Part shown: piece by piece, positions 17,453 to 26,586 of the stretch
How positions within the stretch are numbered: the first letter of the stretch is position 1
Layout of the letters: each line of letters starts with the position of its first letter
The notes under the pieces: generated by a model
Databases searched by the model: none
What the model was told of the DNA's origin: nothing
What the model saw: the letters and a program-made list of their open reading frames with translations, nothing else
Assembly (NCBI GenBank): GCA_009746045.1
Contig: RPFO01000079.1
Span: 6,340,784 to 6,404,783, forward strand
DNA length: 64,000 nucleotides
DNA from: Mesostigma viride
Taxonomy: Eukaryota; Streptophyta; Mesostigmatophyceae; Mesostigmatales; Mesostigmataceae
Direction of reading: 5' to 3'
Program-made: the position numbers and the translations under genes

Positions 17453-19737
17453 CGGGACCTAGTGCACGTAGTGACTCACCTCCTGTGCTAGCCACGGATA
17501 ATGTGGGAGGCCCGCCTAGCGTGGCCTCGCCGGAGGGTCAGGGTCCTGCCCATGCGCCTCGCCCACCTAGGGACCTGGCTTCAACGGTCACGGCCTTGTG
17601 GCGTGCTCAGGCGCTTAAAGCGAAAGCTGCATCAGGGGTGGCTCAGGTCAAAACTCTCTCACAGGGGGTCAGGCCGGTTAAGTCAGCCTTGTTTCCTACG
17701 TGTAGACCGTGGCAGCTGGTGGCTGTGGACACGCAAGCATCCGTGTCTATTATCTCTCGTCGGGCAGCCACCCTGTATCCAGTGCTAGAGTCGCCGTACA
17801 AATCGGTGACCGACTTTGCAGGCACTTCGGCATATCAAGTTACCGGGATGGTGGTGCTGCCGGTGTTGGGCATTGACACGCCGTTTCACGTCGTGGATGG
17901 CTACGAGGATGTGGCCTTGCTGGGCGAACCTTTCGTATCATACCCGGGGTTCTCAGTGTCCGCTGACTTGCTGTCAGTCGCGGGGGTGGGCAGCATCCCG
18001 CTTCGCGAGTACCACGCTCCATTGGGGGTGGTGGTCGGGCAGCCCGGCGTCGTGCGGCGCTTACCGATGGCGGCGTTTTCCACACCGCCGCTCGTCCAGT
18101 CCATCATTCAGCCTCAGGATTGGCACCCGCGCAGCTTCGGCCTCCACTCACACTCACTGGCGGCGGATAGCCCTGTGACGTGGGAGCAACTTGTCCTGGA
18201 CTGTCAAGATCCTCTCAAGTTTGCTTTGTGGCGCGACGCGTTCATTCGAGCCAAGGAGCAGTGGCGAGAGCGCGAGGTCTACCGAGGATTGGAGAGTGTG
18301 CCAGCCGGGGCCACGCGGTTGCGGTTGAAGTTCGTGCTCACCTACAAGCCGGACGAGACCAACTCTTCGGTGGTGTTCCGGGTAAGGCCCGTGGTCACGG
18401 AGACGAAGGGGTCCTCCCCGCTGGACGCCAAGGATCTTTATACCCCTGGGCTCAACCATGTTTCGCATCGGCTACTGACGGTCATCTACTTGGGCAAGCG
18501 GAACGCGGGCAAGGACTACGGGATGTGGTGCGGTGACTTTCAGCGGGCATTCCTCCACAGCGACGCTGGGGTCGCGCAGCAAACATGGCAAGGCACCCGC
18601 TACGTGGTGAAGGTCCCGGTGGTCTGGCAGGATGGCACCATTGGCAGCGAGTATATCGAGCTGTTGACAGGGGTGGAGGGGCTGCAGAGCTCTCCCATCA
18701 TCTTCCGCATTTCCGCGGAGGAGGTCTTGCAGAGCTTAGGGGCCACGTACCATCGCGCGGATCCTAACTTCTTTGTGGTCCCCACCGGCGTCCCTGGCGA
18801 GCCAGCCCTCTTCGTGTGGCATGGCGATGACTTCAAGCTGGTGGCACCTCGCACCTTTGCTACCCAGTTTCTTGCTGCAGTGGCGGCTAAGTTTCCCCTG
18901 GGCAGGGCGGTGGATCATGAGGAGGGTAAACCCGTGGTGTTTTGCGGCGTGCAGTCTACGTTGCAGCGGGATTCGCGTTCTGGCGAATGGGTCATGCACA
19001 TGCAGGATAGCCGCAACTATGTGGTTGACCTGCTGGCCGACCTCCCGTCCCCGCTGTTGGCAACCCATGGGCCCTCGGTTAAGGGCAAGCTCGGGTGGTT
19101 GGCGGACACGGTGGCACCTGATTTGGCGGTGCTCGCTCGCCTGCCCGATGATGTGCTGGAAGGACTAGGGTCCATTCATGTTCGGCGGCAGCTGGCCATG
19201 ACGCCCGGCATTGTGCTTCGTGGGCTCGATTGCTCACAGCCGGTGCACCTCGAGATAGTGACGGATGCTAATCTAGAGACGCGCACAGTCAGCCAAGTGC
19301 GGGCCCGCATGGGGGCACTGTTCTTTATTAGCAATGAGGGACAGCCTGGCATGTTGTTAGATTGGTACTCGCGCTTGCACAGCCGCATTGCCACTAGCCC
19401 CAACACGGCTGAATGCCGGGGCATTGTTTCAGCTATCTCACATGGCATGTGGCTGCGGTACTTGCTGGGTTGGGTATTTGGCTCGTGTGGGTTCACTCTT
19501 CACTGGACTAGCACGGTGCACACTGACTCACAAAGTTGTTTGGCCTTCCTTGACAATCCCTATGCGCGGTCACAGGACGTTGATTACCTCGTACTCGCTG
19601 AGGCGGCCTCCTGCGTCACGCGTCTCCAGCACATCGCGGATGAACTCAATCCCGCGGATGCACTCACCAAGGAGGCGCGGGAGGCTGCCCCGCAGTACGC
19701 AGTGTTGCGCAAGCGCATGACGATGCAACACCCGTGA
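17419..19737 (+). CDS. Copia protease-like region, reverse transcriptase and RNase H
   Basis: 772 aa. Residues 98-185 resemble retropepsin: LVAVDTQASVSII with active-site-like D104-T-Q (Gly replaced by Gln), and later ALLGEPFV in place of the ILG flap motif. The Copia-type RT follows: MWCGDFQRAFLHSD with D373, and FVWHGDDFKL with D470-D471. RNase H has D616 (VTDAN), E665 (NTAEC), D703 (HTDSQS) and D747 (NPADALTKEA). Domain order for the whole element is thus GAG-INT-PR-RT-RH instead of GAG-PR-INT-RT-RH. RT and RNase H catalytic residues are intact. Confidence 0.88.
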   Translation: MDGWDEDGVGLTGPSARSDSPPVLATDNVGGPPSVASPEGQGPAHAPRPPRDLASTVTALWRAQALKAKAASGVAQVKTLSQGVRPVKSALFPTCRPWQLVAVDTQASVSIISRRAATLYPVLESPYKSVTDFAGTSAYQVTGMVVLPVLGIDTPFHVVDGYEDVALLGEPFVSYPGFSVSADLLSVAGVGSIPLREYHAPLGVVVGQPGVVRRLPMAAFSTPPLVQSIIQPQDWHPRSFGLHSHSLAADSPVTWEQLVLDCQDPLKFALWRDAFIRAKEQWREREVYRGLESVPAGATRLRLKFVLTYKPDETNSSVVFRVRPVVTETKGSSPLDAKDLYTPGLNHVSHRLLTVIYLGKRNAGKDYGMWCGDFQRAFLHSDAGVAQQTWQGTRYVVKVPVVWQDGTIGSEYIELLTGVEGLQSSPIIFRISAEEVLQSLGATYHRADPNFFVVPTGVPGEPALFVWHGDDFKLVAPRTFATQFLAAVAAKFPLGRAVDHEEGKPVVFCGVQSTLQRDSRSGEWVMHMQDSRNYVVDLLADLPSPLLATHGPSVKGKLGWLADTVAPDLAVLARLPDDVLEGLGSIHVRRQLAMTPGIVLRGLDCSQPVHLEIVTDANLETRTVSQVRARMGALFFISNEGQPGMLLDWYSRLHSRIATSPNTAECRGIVSAISHGMWLRYLLGWVFGSCGFTLHWTSTVHTDSQSCLAFLDNPYARSQDVDYLVLAEAASCVTRLQHIADELNPADALTKEAREAAPQYAVLRKRMTMQHP

Positions 19738-20115
19738 GCCACACAGGGTTACGGCTCGGGCGCTTTATGAATACAGCCATAACTCACCCTGTGTTGCTAG
19801 CATTCACGAATATCATGGTGGTAGTTTTTTTTGCTTGTCCTGACCATACCCTAGCCACGTTGGACGGTGCCTTGGGCCCGTCGGCGGGTCACTGGTCCTA
19901 ATAAATGGGTCACCTTTTGTCTGGTGGCATAGTTGTTTTTTTCTCGATACTTATTACATCACTATTCATGTGTGATCACAAGGGCGCGGGTCGATACCGT
20001 GGTGATTTTGACGGCCTTGAGGCCCCCTTGAGTTCCCTACCTTAGAGGGTTTTGTATGGTCTGCATTTGATGTAATTATTTTGATAATTAATCAAAGAAC
20101 AAAAGAGTATGTCGG
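19738..20115 (+). other. Copia 3' untranslated region
   Basis: Noncoding, 378 bp. TTTATGAATACA at 19764-19775 is the exact reverse complement of the 12 nt directly after the 5' LTR (14651-14662). A purine-rich AAAGAACAAAAGAG just before the 3' LTR is a candidate polypurine tract. Confidence 0.6.
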
Positions 20116-20460
20116 AGTTGAGTAACTCTAGAGCCCTAGGATCTGGCTCTAAGTTCCCCATGTCCGTCCGCACGCCTCCCGCTAGCGTCCGCTAAGCCGC
20201 CGGCTATAATCCGGCGGTCCGACGCGGGCGACCGGTCTAAGGGCGGCGCCTAGGGCCGGCGCCACCTAGGCCCCAGTCCGGGGCCTTATCCGGGTCAGTA
20301 CGGACGGCTAGCTTGTCCCACGGTTACGGCTAACCGGATAGGGTTTGCTGGCTAAGACATAAACCAGTGGTGGGCCAGCTCCGACGGTAGTTCTCTGTGT
20401 TCACCTTATCCCAAGCTCAACGTGACCGACCGCCATAGCTGAGCCGGTCGGGCTTTAACT
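20116..20460 (+). repeat. 3' LTR of the Copia element
   Basis: 345 bp, identical by eye to the 5' LTR; followed immediately by the GAGCC target duplication. Confidence 0.95.
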
Positions 20461-20640
20461 GAGCCCCGTGCATGTCTGAGACCAGTTGTCTGAAAAGAGA
20501 CAACAAACGTGGCAGCATGGCACGCCGAGCCCCGTGCATGTCTGAGACCAGTTGTCTGAAAAGAGACAACAAACGTGGAAGCATGGCACGCCGAGCCCCG
20601 TGCATGTCTGAGACCAGTTGTCTGAACTGAAACGTAAAAA
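20461..20640. repeat. 66-bp tandem repeat, about 2.7 copies, right of the Copia element
   Basis: GAGCCCCGTGCATGTCTGAG starts at 20461, 20527 and 20593 (66-bp period). Units contain GTTGTCTGAAAAGAGACAAC, an imperfect stem-loop. Confidence 0.92.
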
Positions 20641-20769
20641 GCGCGGATCCGCGTAAGGCGCGATGTCTACTGGCTCAGGACAGTATATATATATAAGTAA
20701 CATTTAAACTCAGCCCAGTTTTGACGTCATTTCCAACTGAAAAAATTATTAATTAAATAATTCATTGAT

Positions 20770-20860
20770 AAAACACGCGCTCCTATTGGGGAGTCGCAGA
20801 GCACAATAATACATGTTAAAGTGCTTTTCATCCCTGTATGTTGCACGCTGGGATCTAAAA
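20770..20860 (-). mobile_element. Short LINE 3'-tail fragment
   Basis: The minus strand matches the LINE tails at 32390-32450 and 36370-36450: a CTCC-TATT-GGGGAG hairpin (20780-20793), then AAGTGCTTTTCATCCCTGTATG. It is old and diverged, and lies inside the 13.4-kb insertion. Confidence 0.6.
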
Positions 20861-21019
20861 CTGAAAAATTTAAACTCACATCAATAAGGCTAGTCTGATT
20901 CTGAGTCATCAATTATGTGGGGAGGGCGGCGCTTGTGGCGCGGGGTCGCCTTCGCTTGCTTGCTAGCCGTGCCCCGGTGTGCGACCTGCTTCGATCCGAA
21001 CGCACTCTACTATCTCCGC

Positions 21020-21310
21020 CTAACCTCGCGCAGTCGAGTCGGGTGGCAGATTGGGTAACTCTACACCTGGGCATGCGCAAAGCGCAGCTCGCACCTCATC
21101 TAACCCTACTATTTCATCGTCCCCGTCTGTGTAGAGCACATGGACCATGTTGTGCTCCTTATTAAACGCCGTCACATGGGCATGATACCGCTTCTCCCCT
21201 GAGTTTGGGCCTGAAAATATCTTGCATACCGGGGTCCCCACCAACCATTCCGGCTCGTGCACGTCCATGACATGCGATTTGAAAAGTGCCATCGCCGTCT
21301 TCTCCGCCAT
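21020..21310 (-). CDS. Small Tudor-like protein
   Basis: A 96-aa ORF beginning MAEKTAMALFKSH at an ATG. The segment LVGTPVCKIF....RYHAHVTAFN....MVHVLYTDGDDEIVGLDEV has the strand pattern and Y-x-DGD-E signature of Tudor/PTM-DIR17-like domains, which bind modified histones or other proteins. It lies divergent to the PHD-finger gene at 22261, with a 109-bp satellite between. The C-terminus may be cut by an unrecognised intron. It is a cargo gene of the 13.4-kb insertion. Confidence 0.6.
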   Translation of the reverse strand: MAEKTAMALFKSHVMDVHEPEWLVGTPVCKIFSGPNSGEKRYHAHVTAFNKEHNMVHVLYTDGDDEIVGLDEVRAALCACPGVELPNLPPDSTARG

Positions 21311-21364
21311 CGCTGATTCCGTTTTCTGTGCTTATTCCGTTTTCCCACCCCTCATGTTTCGCGC

Positions 21365-22019
21365 ACATACGAATAGGACTTGAATTTCCTTGCTAACAGG
21401 TCGGTCTCGGCAATTCATCTTGCATTCACTGGAATTCATTCATCGAAGCCCCGAGACTGCCCGTCCAGTCTGAACATACGAAAAGGACTTGAATTTCCTT
21501 GCTAACAGGTCGGTCTCGGCAATTCATCTTGCATTCACTGGAATTCACTCATCGAAGCCCCGAGACTGTCCGTCCAGTCTGAACATACGAAAAGGACTTG
21601 AATTTCCTTGCTAACAGGTCGGTCTCGGCAATTCATCTTGCATTCACTGGAATTCACTCATCGAAGCCCCGAGACTGCCCGTCCAGTCTGAACATACGAA
21701 AAGGACTTGAATTTCCTTGCTAACAGGTCGGTCTCGGCAATTCATCTTGCATTCACTGGAATTCACTCATCGAAGCCCCGAGACTGCCCGTCCAGTCTGA
21801 ACATACGAAAAGGACTTGAATTTCCTTGCTAACAGGTCGGTCTCGGCAATTCATCTTGCATTCACTGGAATTCACTCATCGAAGCCCCGAGACTGCCCGT
21901 CCAGTCTGAACATACGAAAAGGACTTGAATTTCCTTGCTAACAGGTCGGTCTCGGCAATTCATCTTGCATTCACTGGAATTCACTCATCGAAGCCCCGAG
22001 ACTGCCCGTCCAGTCTGAA
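21365..22019. repeat. 109-bp tandem repeat, 6 copies
   Basis: ACATACGAA..GGACTTGAATT recurs at 21365, 21474, 21583, 21692, 21801 and 21910. Copies are almost identical (a few substitutions in the first two), suggesting recent homogenisation. It fills the spacer between the divergent Tudor-like and PHD genes, where promoters would lie. Confidence 0.95.
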
Positions 22020-22260
22020 CTTCATACTACCGTTGTACGAAATTCAGACTGCACGAACCTCGAGGATTGTCAATGAATGCCCATGATTTTTGAATGAACA
22101 AAGCACACTGACCGCCGTGTTTGCGCGCGCGCGGGTGGAGGTGCGTGCACTAGTCTGCCAAGAAAACACTGCAGGGCATGCGCGCACGAACACAACGAGA
22201 ACGTGCCAGCCTATGACGTCGTCGACGATGAAGTTCGTCGTCCGCTAAATTGTAGGGGAT
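22020..22260. promoter_or_regulatory. Probable promoter/5' UTR of the PHD gene
   Basis: The spacer between the 109-bp array and ATG 22261. It contains CG-alternating GCGCGCGCGC (about 22123) and ACGTCGTCGACGA, but no clear TATA box. Assigned by position only. Confidence 0.3.
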
Positions 22261-24865
22261 ATGGCGGAGTATCTGAGTGAAACAGAGAGGCTGCGGGCAG
22301 AACGACTGTGTTATGGACAAACTGCGGGTGTTTGCCTCTTAGGCCATGCCGATGGGGCAGACAACAACTGTCGGGGCCGAAATGGTGAAAGCTGCAACCT
22401 ATTTGCTCACGCGATCTGCGTCAAGGCAATTGACGGGAATAAAAATGGGGAGGAGTGGTGGTGCCCAGGATGCCGTGACCCCGGTGGCGTGAAAGTTGCC
22501 AATCTCCAAGCTTCGGGTTCGAACGGTCATCATGAGGTCGGCACTCCCCCCCGGCCCTGGGGTCCGCTGCTAACAAGTTTCTTCCAAACACCGACAAAGA
22601 CCGGCGCATGTTGATGGATGATTCCGGATGCAAGGCCGTTGACGACTTCGAGAAAGCACATCACCAGGCACCCGGCAGGAAGCTAGTGTTTCCTCGTACT
22701 ACCGACGCCCATGCCGACGCGGAATCAGATGCCAGCAAGGAGGTGCCGTCAACTGATGCCAGCAAGGAGGTGCCGTCAATTGATGCCAGCAAGGAGGCGC
22801 CGTCAACTTATGCCAGCAAGGGCGTGCTTTCAACTGATGCCAGCAAGGGCGTGCTTTCAACTGATGCCAGCAAGGGCGTGCCATCGAGTGGTGACAAGTC
22901 GAGCGCGGGTGTCATGGTCGATGATGACTTACCGGACTCCCTGCCCCCACCCCCCGACTCCCCGCCTCCCCCCACCTGCGAAGCATCACATGCAGACGAC
23001 GCCCAGCCCAGGGGCGGCCACCCAGCAGCTGCCATGCCCAGCGCTAGCAGTGCAGCACGGCGTGCCAGCTTTGATGCTGCAAATCTCAAGTCGGGGGACC
23101 AGCTTTCCTTGGAAGCTCCAGCGTTTCTGTCGTGGCCTCCCTCCCCTGATGGTGTCCCCTCCCCTGGCGATGTCCGTGTAGGACAATTGATTCGCGTCGC
23201 CATCTCTCATAAAGAGCTCGGCAAACCCCTCTTCCCCAAGGTAATTCTTGGTTTTCATGTGTATTCCGGAGGGGCGGGGATCTTCCTGGCAAACACGCCA
23301 TACGCAAGAAAGGACCTTATAGAGGGGGCTGTCAAGAGCGGGGTGGTCAAGCTGACGCCTGATCCCCCAGCATATTACGTGACCTGGGCTCAACAATCCC
23401 ATGCCCTCCGGCCCGTCTTGATACAGGATGGCGTTGTCGCCAGGGTTGGCAACCTGACCGTCCTGCGCGACCGGCTAGATGCTGTGTGCGAATACCTGCC
23501 AAGCGCAGGTCTGGCGGCGCTTCGGGCCATCTCTGGTGGCTTGATCTACACTGGCAAAGGCGCTGAGGCAGTCAAGTTTGACTTGGTAAAGGACATGCCA
23601 AACCGCAAGACACCTGTCACTTCCTATCAACCTCGCGCTAACAAGAGTGTGCCAGAGCCGCAGCTGCAGGTTGCCCCCACACGCTCTTCCAAGCGTGTGA
23701 AGGCGGACAGCCAGCCCAAGGCAGAGCCCAAGTGCGGTGATCAAGCAGTCAAGCCGAGCAGCGAAGCCAGGGCGAGTGGCAGGAGCAGCAAGAGGCCTCC
23801 CTCGGTATATGTACGCGAGGACGAGTCGGATGAAGAACCTGACATGCAGCTGGCACCCCGCGATGGGCAAGTAGCGAAGTTGCGCCGCACTCTCGCGGAG
23901 CAGCACAAGCAGCACAACGCGGAGCTTCAGCAGCTGCAACGCCAGATGCTGGAAAGTCAGAAGCAGTGGCAACTGCTGCTCCACCAGCAGCAGCAGCAGC
24001 CGCAGCAGCAGCAGCAGCAGCAGCCGCCGCCGCCACCGCCGCCGCCACAGCAGCAGCAGCAGCAGCAGTCGCAGCAGCAGCAGCCACCGCCGCAGCAGCA
24101 TCTGCTGCAGCCGCCGCCGCCGCAGCAGCAGCAACTGCTGCAGCAGCTGCTGCAGCTATTGCAGCAGGAGCCGCCGCAGCAGCAGCAGCAGCCCGTGCTG
24201 CAGCCGCCGCCGCAGCAGCAGCAGCAGCAGCAGCAACTGCTGCAGCAGCTGCTGCAGCTGTTGCAGCAGCAGCAGCCGCAGCAACAGCCGCAACAGCTGG
24301 TGCTGCTGCAGCTGCAGCAGCTGCTGCAGCAACAGCAACACTACCGCCTCCCACTCCCTGCCGCTACAATGACTCCACGAGTAATTGACGGGGACGCCGA
24401 ACTAGCGCCCATGGCTCAAGTGCAGCAAATGCTGGCTCAGATGCAACTTCCCATGCAGGTATGTCCTTTCCTATTTTGGAAACATAATATTCCTTTGTGA
24501 ATAGATTCATGTTGGAGCAGTATATAGGATATGTTTGTTTGGTTTGTTGGAGGATTTTTCCTCCGTACCGTGCCCTAAGGCATGCTAACCTTGATGTGCT
24601 TGGTGTTGTACAGGTGGGCGGACGCCGGCTCCCATCCGTTGATCCCTTATCTGGCACGGTCTCTGTGGCGGTTGCTGCACTCAATTCAATTGCGACACTG
24701 GCCGCGTCTGGGAACACGACGCCTATGCCACGATGGCGTCCGGGGACCACGTGGGTGCCGTCATCCTTGTCATCTTTCCCCAACTATGGTGCCGGCCGCC
24801 CGTCGCAGCAGTGGCCAAGCTTCTCCAATGACTGGACCATTAGCAATGACTGGTTTACTAGTTAA
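22261..24865 (+). CDS. PHD-finger, poly-Q protein (spliced, one apparent frameshift)
   Basis: The first part (22261-22550) encodes a PHD-like finger with NC..SCNLFAHAIC....EEWWCPGC. Frame is lost at a run of seven C (22546-22552). One base of shift joins it to the open frame that runs through ATG 22608, so an indel is more likely than two genes. The second part has 10-residue repeats (STDASKGV), a globular stretch (about 23160-23600), a basic/acidic linker, a coiled coil and a long Gln/Pro/Leu tract encoded by CAG/CTG triplets (23985-24340). A GT-AG intron (24459-24613) joins in phase 0 to a last exon ending TTTACTAGTTAA. PHD fingers read histone H3 tails; a chromatin role is inferred. Confidence 0.7.
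23985..24340. repeat. CAG/CTG-rich triplet tract inside the PHD gene
   Basis: Interrupted CAG, CCG and CTG triplets encode poly-Gln with Pro and Leu. The opposite strand gives Ala/Leu runs, which are artefacts. Such tracts form hairpins and are length-unstable. Confidence 0.9.
24459..24613 (+). other. Intron of the PHD/poly-Q gene
   Basis: The donor CAG/GTATGT and acceptor TTGTACAG/GTGG remove 155 nt in phase 0. Reading continues as VGGRRLPSVDPLSGT to a TAA. Splicing avoids the stop at 24498-24500. Confidence 0.8.
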
Positions 24866-25061
24866 GCTTTGACTAAATGAAACTGAAGTATTATTAAGTG
24901 AGACAGCTGTGATGTGCTTACATAAGCTGATGTCTTAGTACATACTTATTGTATATTCATGATGGACTGTTAAGAAAGAGGTGCATGTCAGAACTGTCAG
25001 CCCAGAGCTGTGCCATGCCAATGACACCCGTAGATCCTAGCTAGTCCTTGGATGATGCCTT
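24866..25061. other. 3' flank of the PHD gene
   Basis: An AT-rich region with no ORF; probably 3' UTR and terminator. The 173-bp satellite starts at its end. Confidence 0.4.
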
Positions 25062-26345
25062 ACCATTTGAGCTCAGAATGAGCCCAATTTTTGTAGGTGG
25101 TCCAGTTTCATGGTCTAAATGTTGCTTGCAAGAATCCAGCTTGATATGAGTTCATTTGATCATGATTCCTATTTGTTTTTTGAAGAATACATGTGAAAAT
25201 GACGAAAAACTGCACATGTATGCTGTCACATGTCACCATTTGAGCTCAGAATGAGCCCAATTTTTGTGGGTGGTCTATTTTCATGGTCTAGATGCTGCTT
25301 GCAAGAATCCAGCCTGAAATGAGTTCATTTGTTCACTATTCATATTTGTTTCATGTAAGAAAAGGGGGAAAATGACGAAAAACTGCACATGTATGCTGTC
25401 ACATGTCACCATTTGAGCTCAGAATGAGCCCAATTTTTGTGGGTGGTTTATTTTCATGGTATAAATGCTGCCTGCAAGAATCCAGCCTGATATGAGTTCA
25501 TTTGTTCACTATTCATATTTGTTTCATGTCAGAAAAGGGGGAAAATGACGAAAAACTGCACATGTATGCTGTCACATGTCACCATTTGAGCTCAGAATGA
25601 GCCCAATTTTTGTGGGTGGTCTATTTTCATGGTCTAGATGCTGCCTGCAAGAATCCAGCCTGAAATGAGTTCATTTGTCCACTATTCATATTTGTTTCAT
25701 GTAAGAAAAGGGGGAAAATGACGAAAAACTGCACATGTATGCTGTCACATGTCACCATTTGAGCTCAGAATGAGCCCAATTTTTGTGGGTGGTCTATTTT
25801 CATGGTCTAGATGCTGCCTGCAAGAATCCAGCCTGAAATGAGTTCATTTGTCCACTATTCATATTTGTTTCATGTAAGAAAAGGGGGAAAATGACGAAAA
25901 ACTGCACATGTATGCTGTCACATGTCACCATTTGAGCTCAGAATGAGCCCAATTTTTGTGGGTGGTCTATTTTCATGGTCTAGATGCTGCCTGCAAGAAT
26001 CCAGCCTGAAATGAGTTCATTTGTCCACTATTCATATTTGTTTCATGTAAGAAAAGGGGGAAAATGACGAAAAACTGCACATGTATGCTGTCACATGTCA
26101 CCATTTGAGCTCAGAATGAGCCCAATTTTTGTGGGTGGTCTATTTTCATGGTCTAGATGCTGCCTGCAAGAATCCAGCCTGAAATGAGTTCATTTGTCCA
26201 CTATTCATATTTGTTTCATGTAAGTAAAGGGGGGAAATGACGAAAAACTGCACATGTATGCTGTCACATGTCACCATTTGAGCTCAGAATGAGCCCAATT
26301 TTCGTGGGTGGTCTATTTTCATGGTCTACATGCTGCCTGCAACAG
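25062..26345. repeat. 173-bp satellite, about 7.5 copies, right arm (inverted)
   Basis: Reverse complement of the unit at 13140-14262: ACCATTTGAGCTCAGAATGA recurs every 173 bp from 25062. Copies are more uniform than in the left arm except the innermost one. Together with the left arm it forms a long, partly imperfect inverted repeat. Confidence 0.95.
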
Positions 26346-26434
26346 TCCAGCTTTAGGTACCCTCAGATCTGAAAGATTTTTTTTTTACTCATTTGAAGAC
26401 TTGTGAAATTGAGCAAACACCTATGAATCCCCTC

Positions 26435-26566
26435 TGGAAATTAGGGTGTGATTTTTCTTGCGCCAACGGCCGTTGGAACCTGGAAATTAGGGTGTGATTT
26501 TTCTTGCGCGAACGGCCGTTGGAAACTGGAAATTAGGGTGTGATTTTTGTTCGGGAACGGCCGATC
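26435..26566. repeat. Palindrome array resumed, 3 copies
   Basis: TGGAAATTAGGGTGTGATTT follows the insertion directly. One perfect palindrome (26464-26475), one GAACGGCCGTTG (26510-26521) and one half-site (GAACGGCCGATC, about 26555) lead into the next ORF. Confidence 0.9.
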
Positions 26567-26586
26567 TTCCAAAGTGTAAGGACAAA

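Larger units (their letters stand above)
14306..20460 (+). mobile_element. Full-length Copia-type LTR retrotransposon
   Basis: A 6155-bp element with two LTRs of 345 bp that I read as identical, flanked by a 5-bp target duplication GAGCC (14301-14305 and 20461-20465). The interior encodes Gag with CCHC knuckles, integrase, a retropepsin-like region, reverse transcriptase and RNase H in three overlapping frames. RT before RNase H at the 3' end, integrase upstream, and an ADALTK motif place it with Ty1/Copia. The LTR ends are AGTTG...TAACT rather than TG...CA. Identical LTRs imply very recent insertion. Confidence 0.93.
13042..26434. mobile_element. 13.4-kb insertion with inverted termini and inverted satellite arrays
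   Basis: Left terminus GAGGGGATTCATAAGTGTTT (13042 onward) matches the inverted right terminus GAGGGGATTCATAGGTGTTT (ending 26434), and the match continues as GCTCAATTTCA. Next inside both ends are 173-bp satellite arrays in opposite orientation. Outside both ends is the same palindrome array. Removing the Copia element leaves about 7.2 kb with a Tudor-like gene, a PHD/poly-Q gene and two further satellites. I find no transposase, so it may be non-autonomous or of an unfamiliar type. Target duplication is unclear; an extra CCAGGTTTCAG lies at the left junction. Confidence 0.6.
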
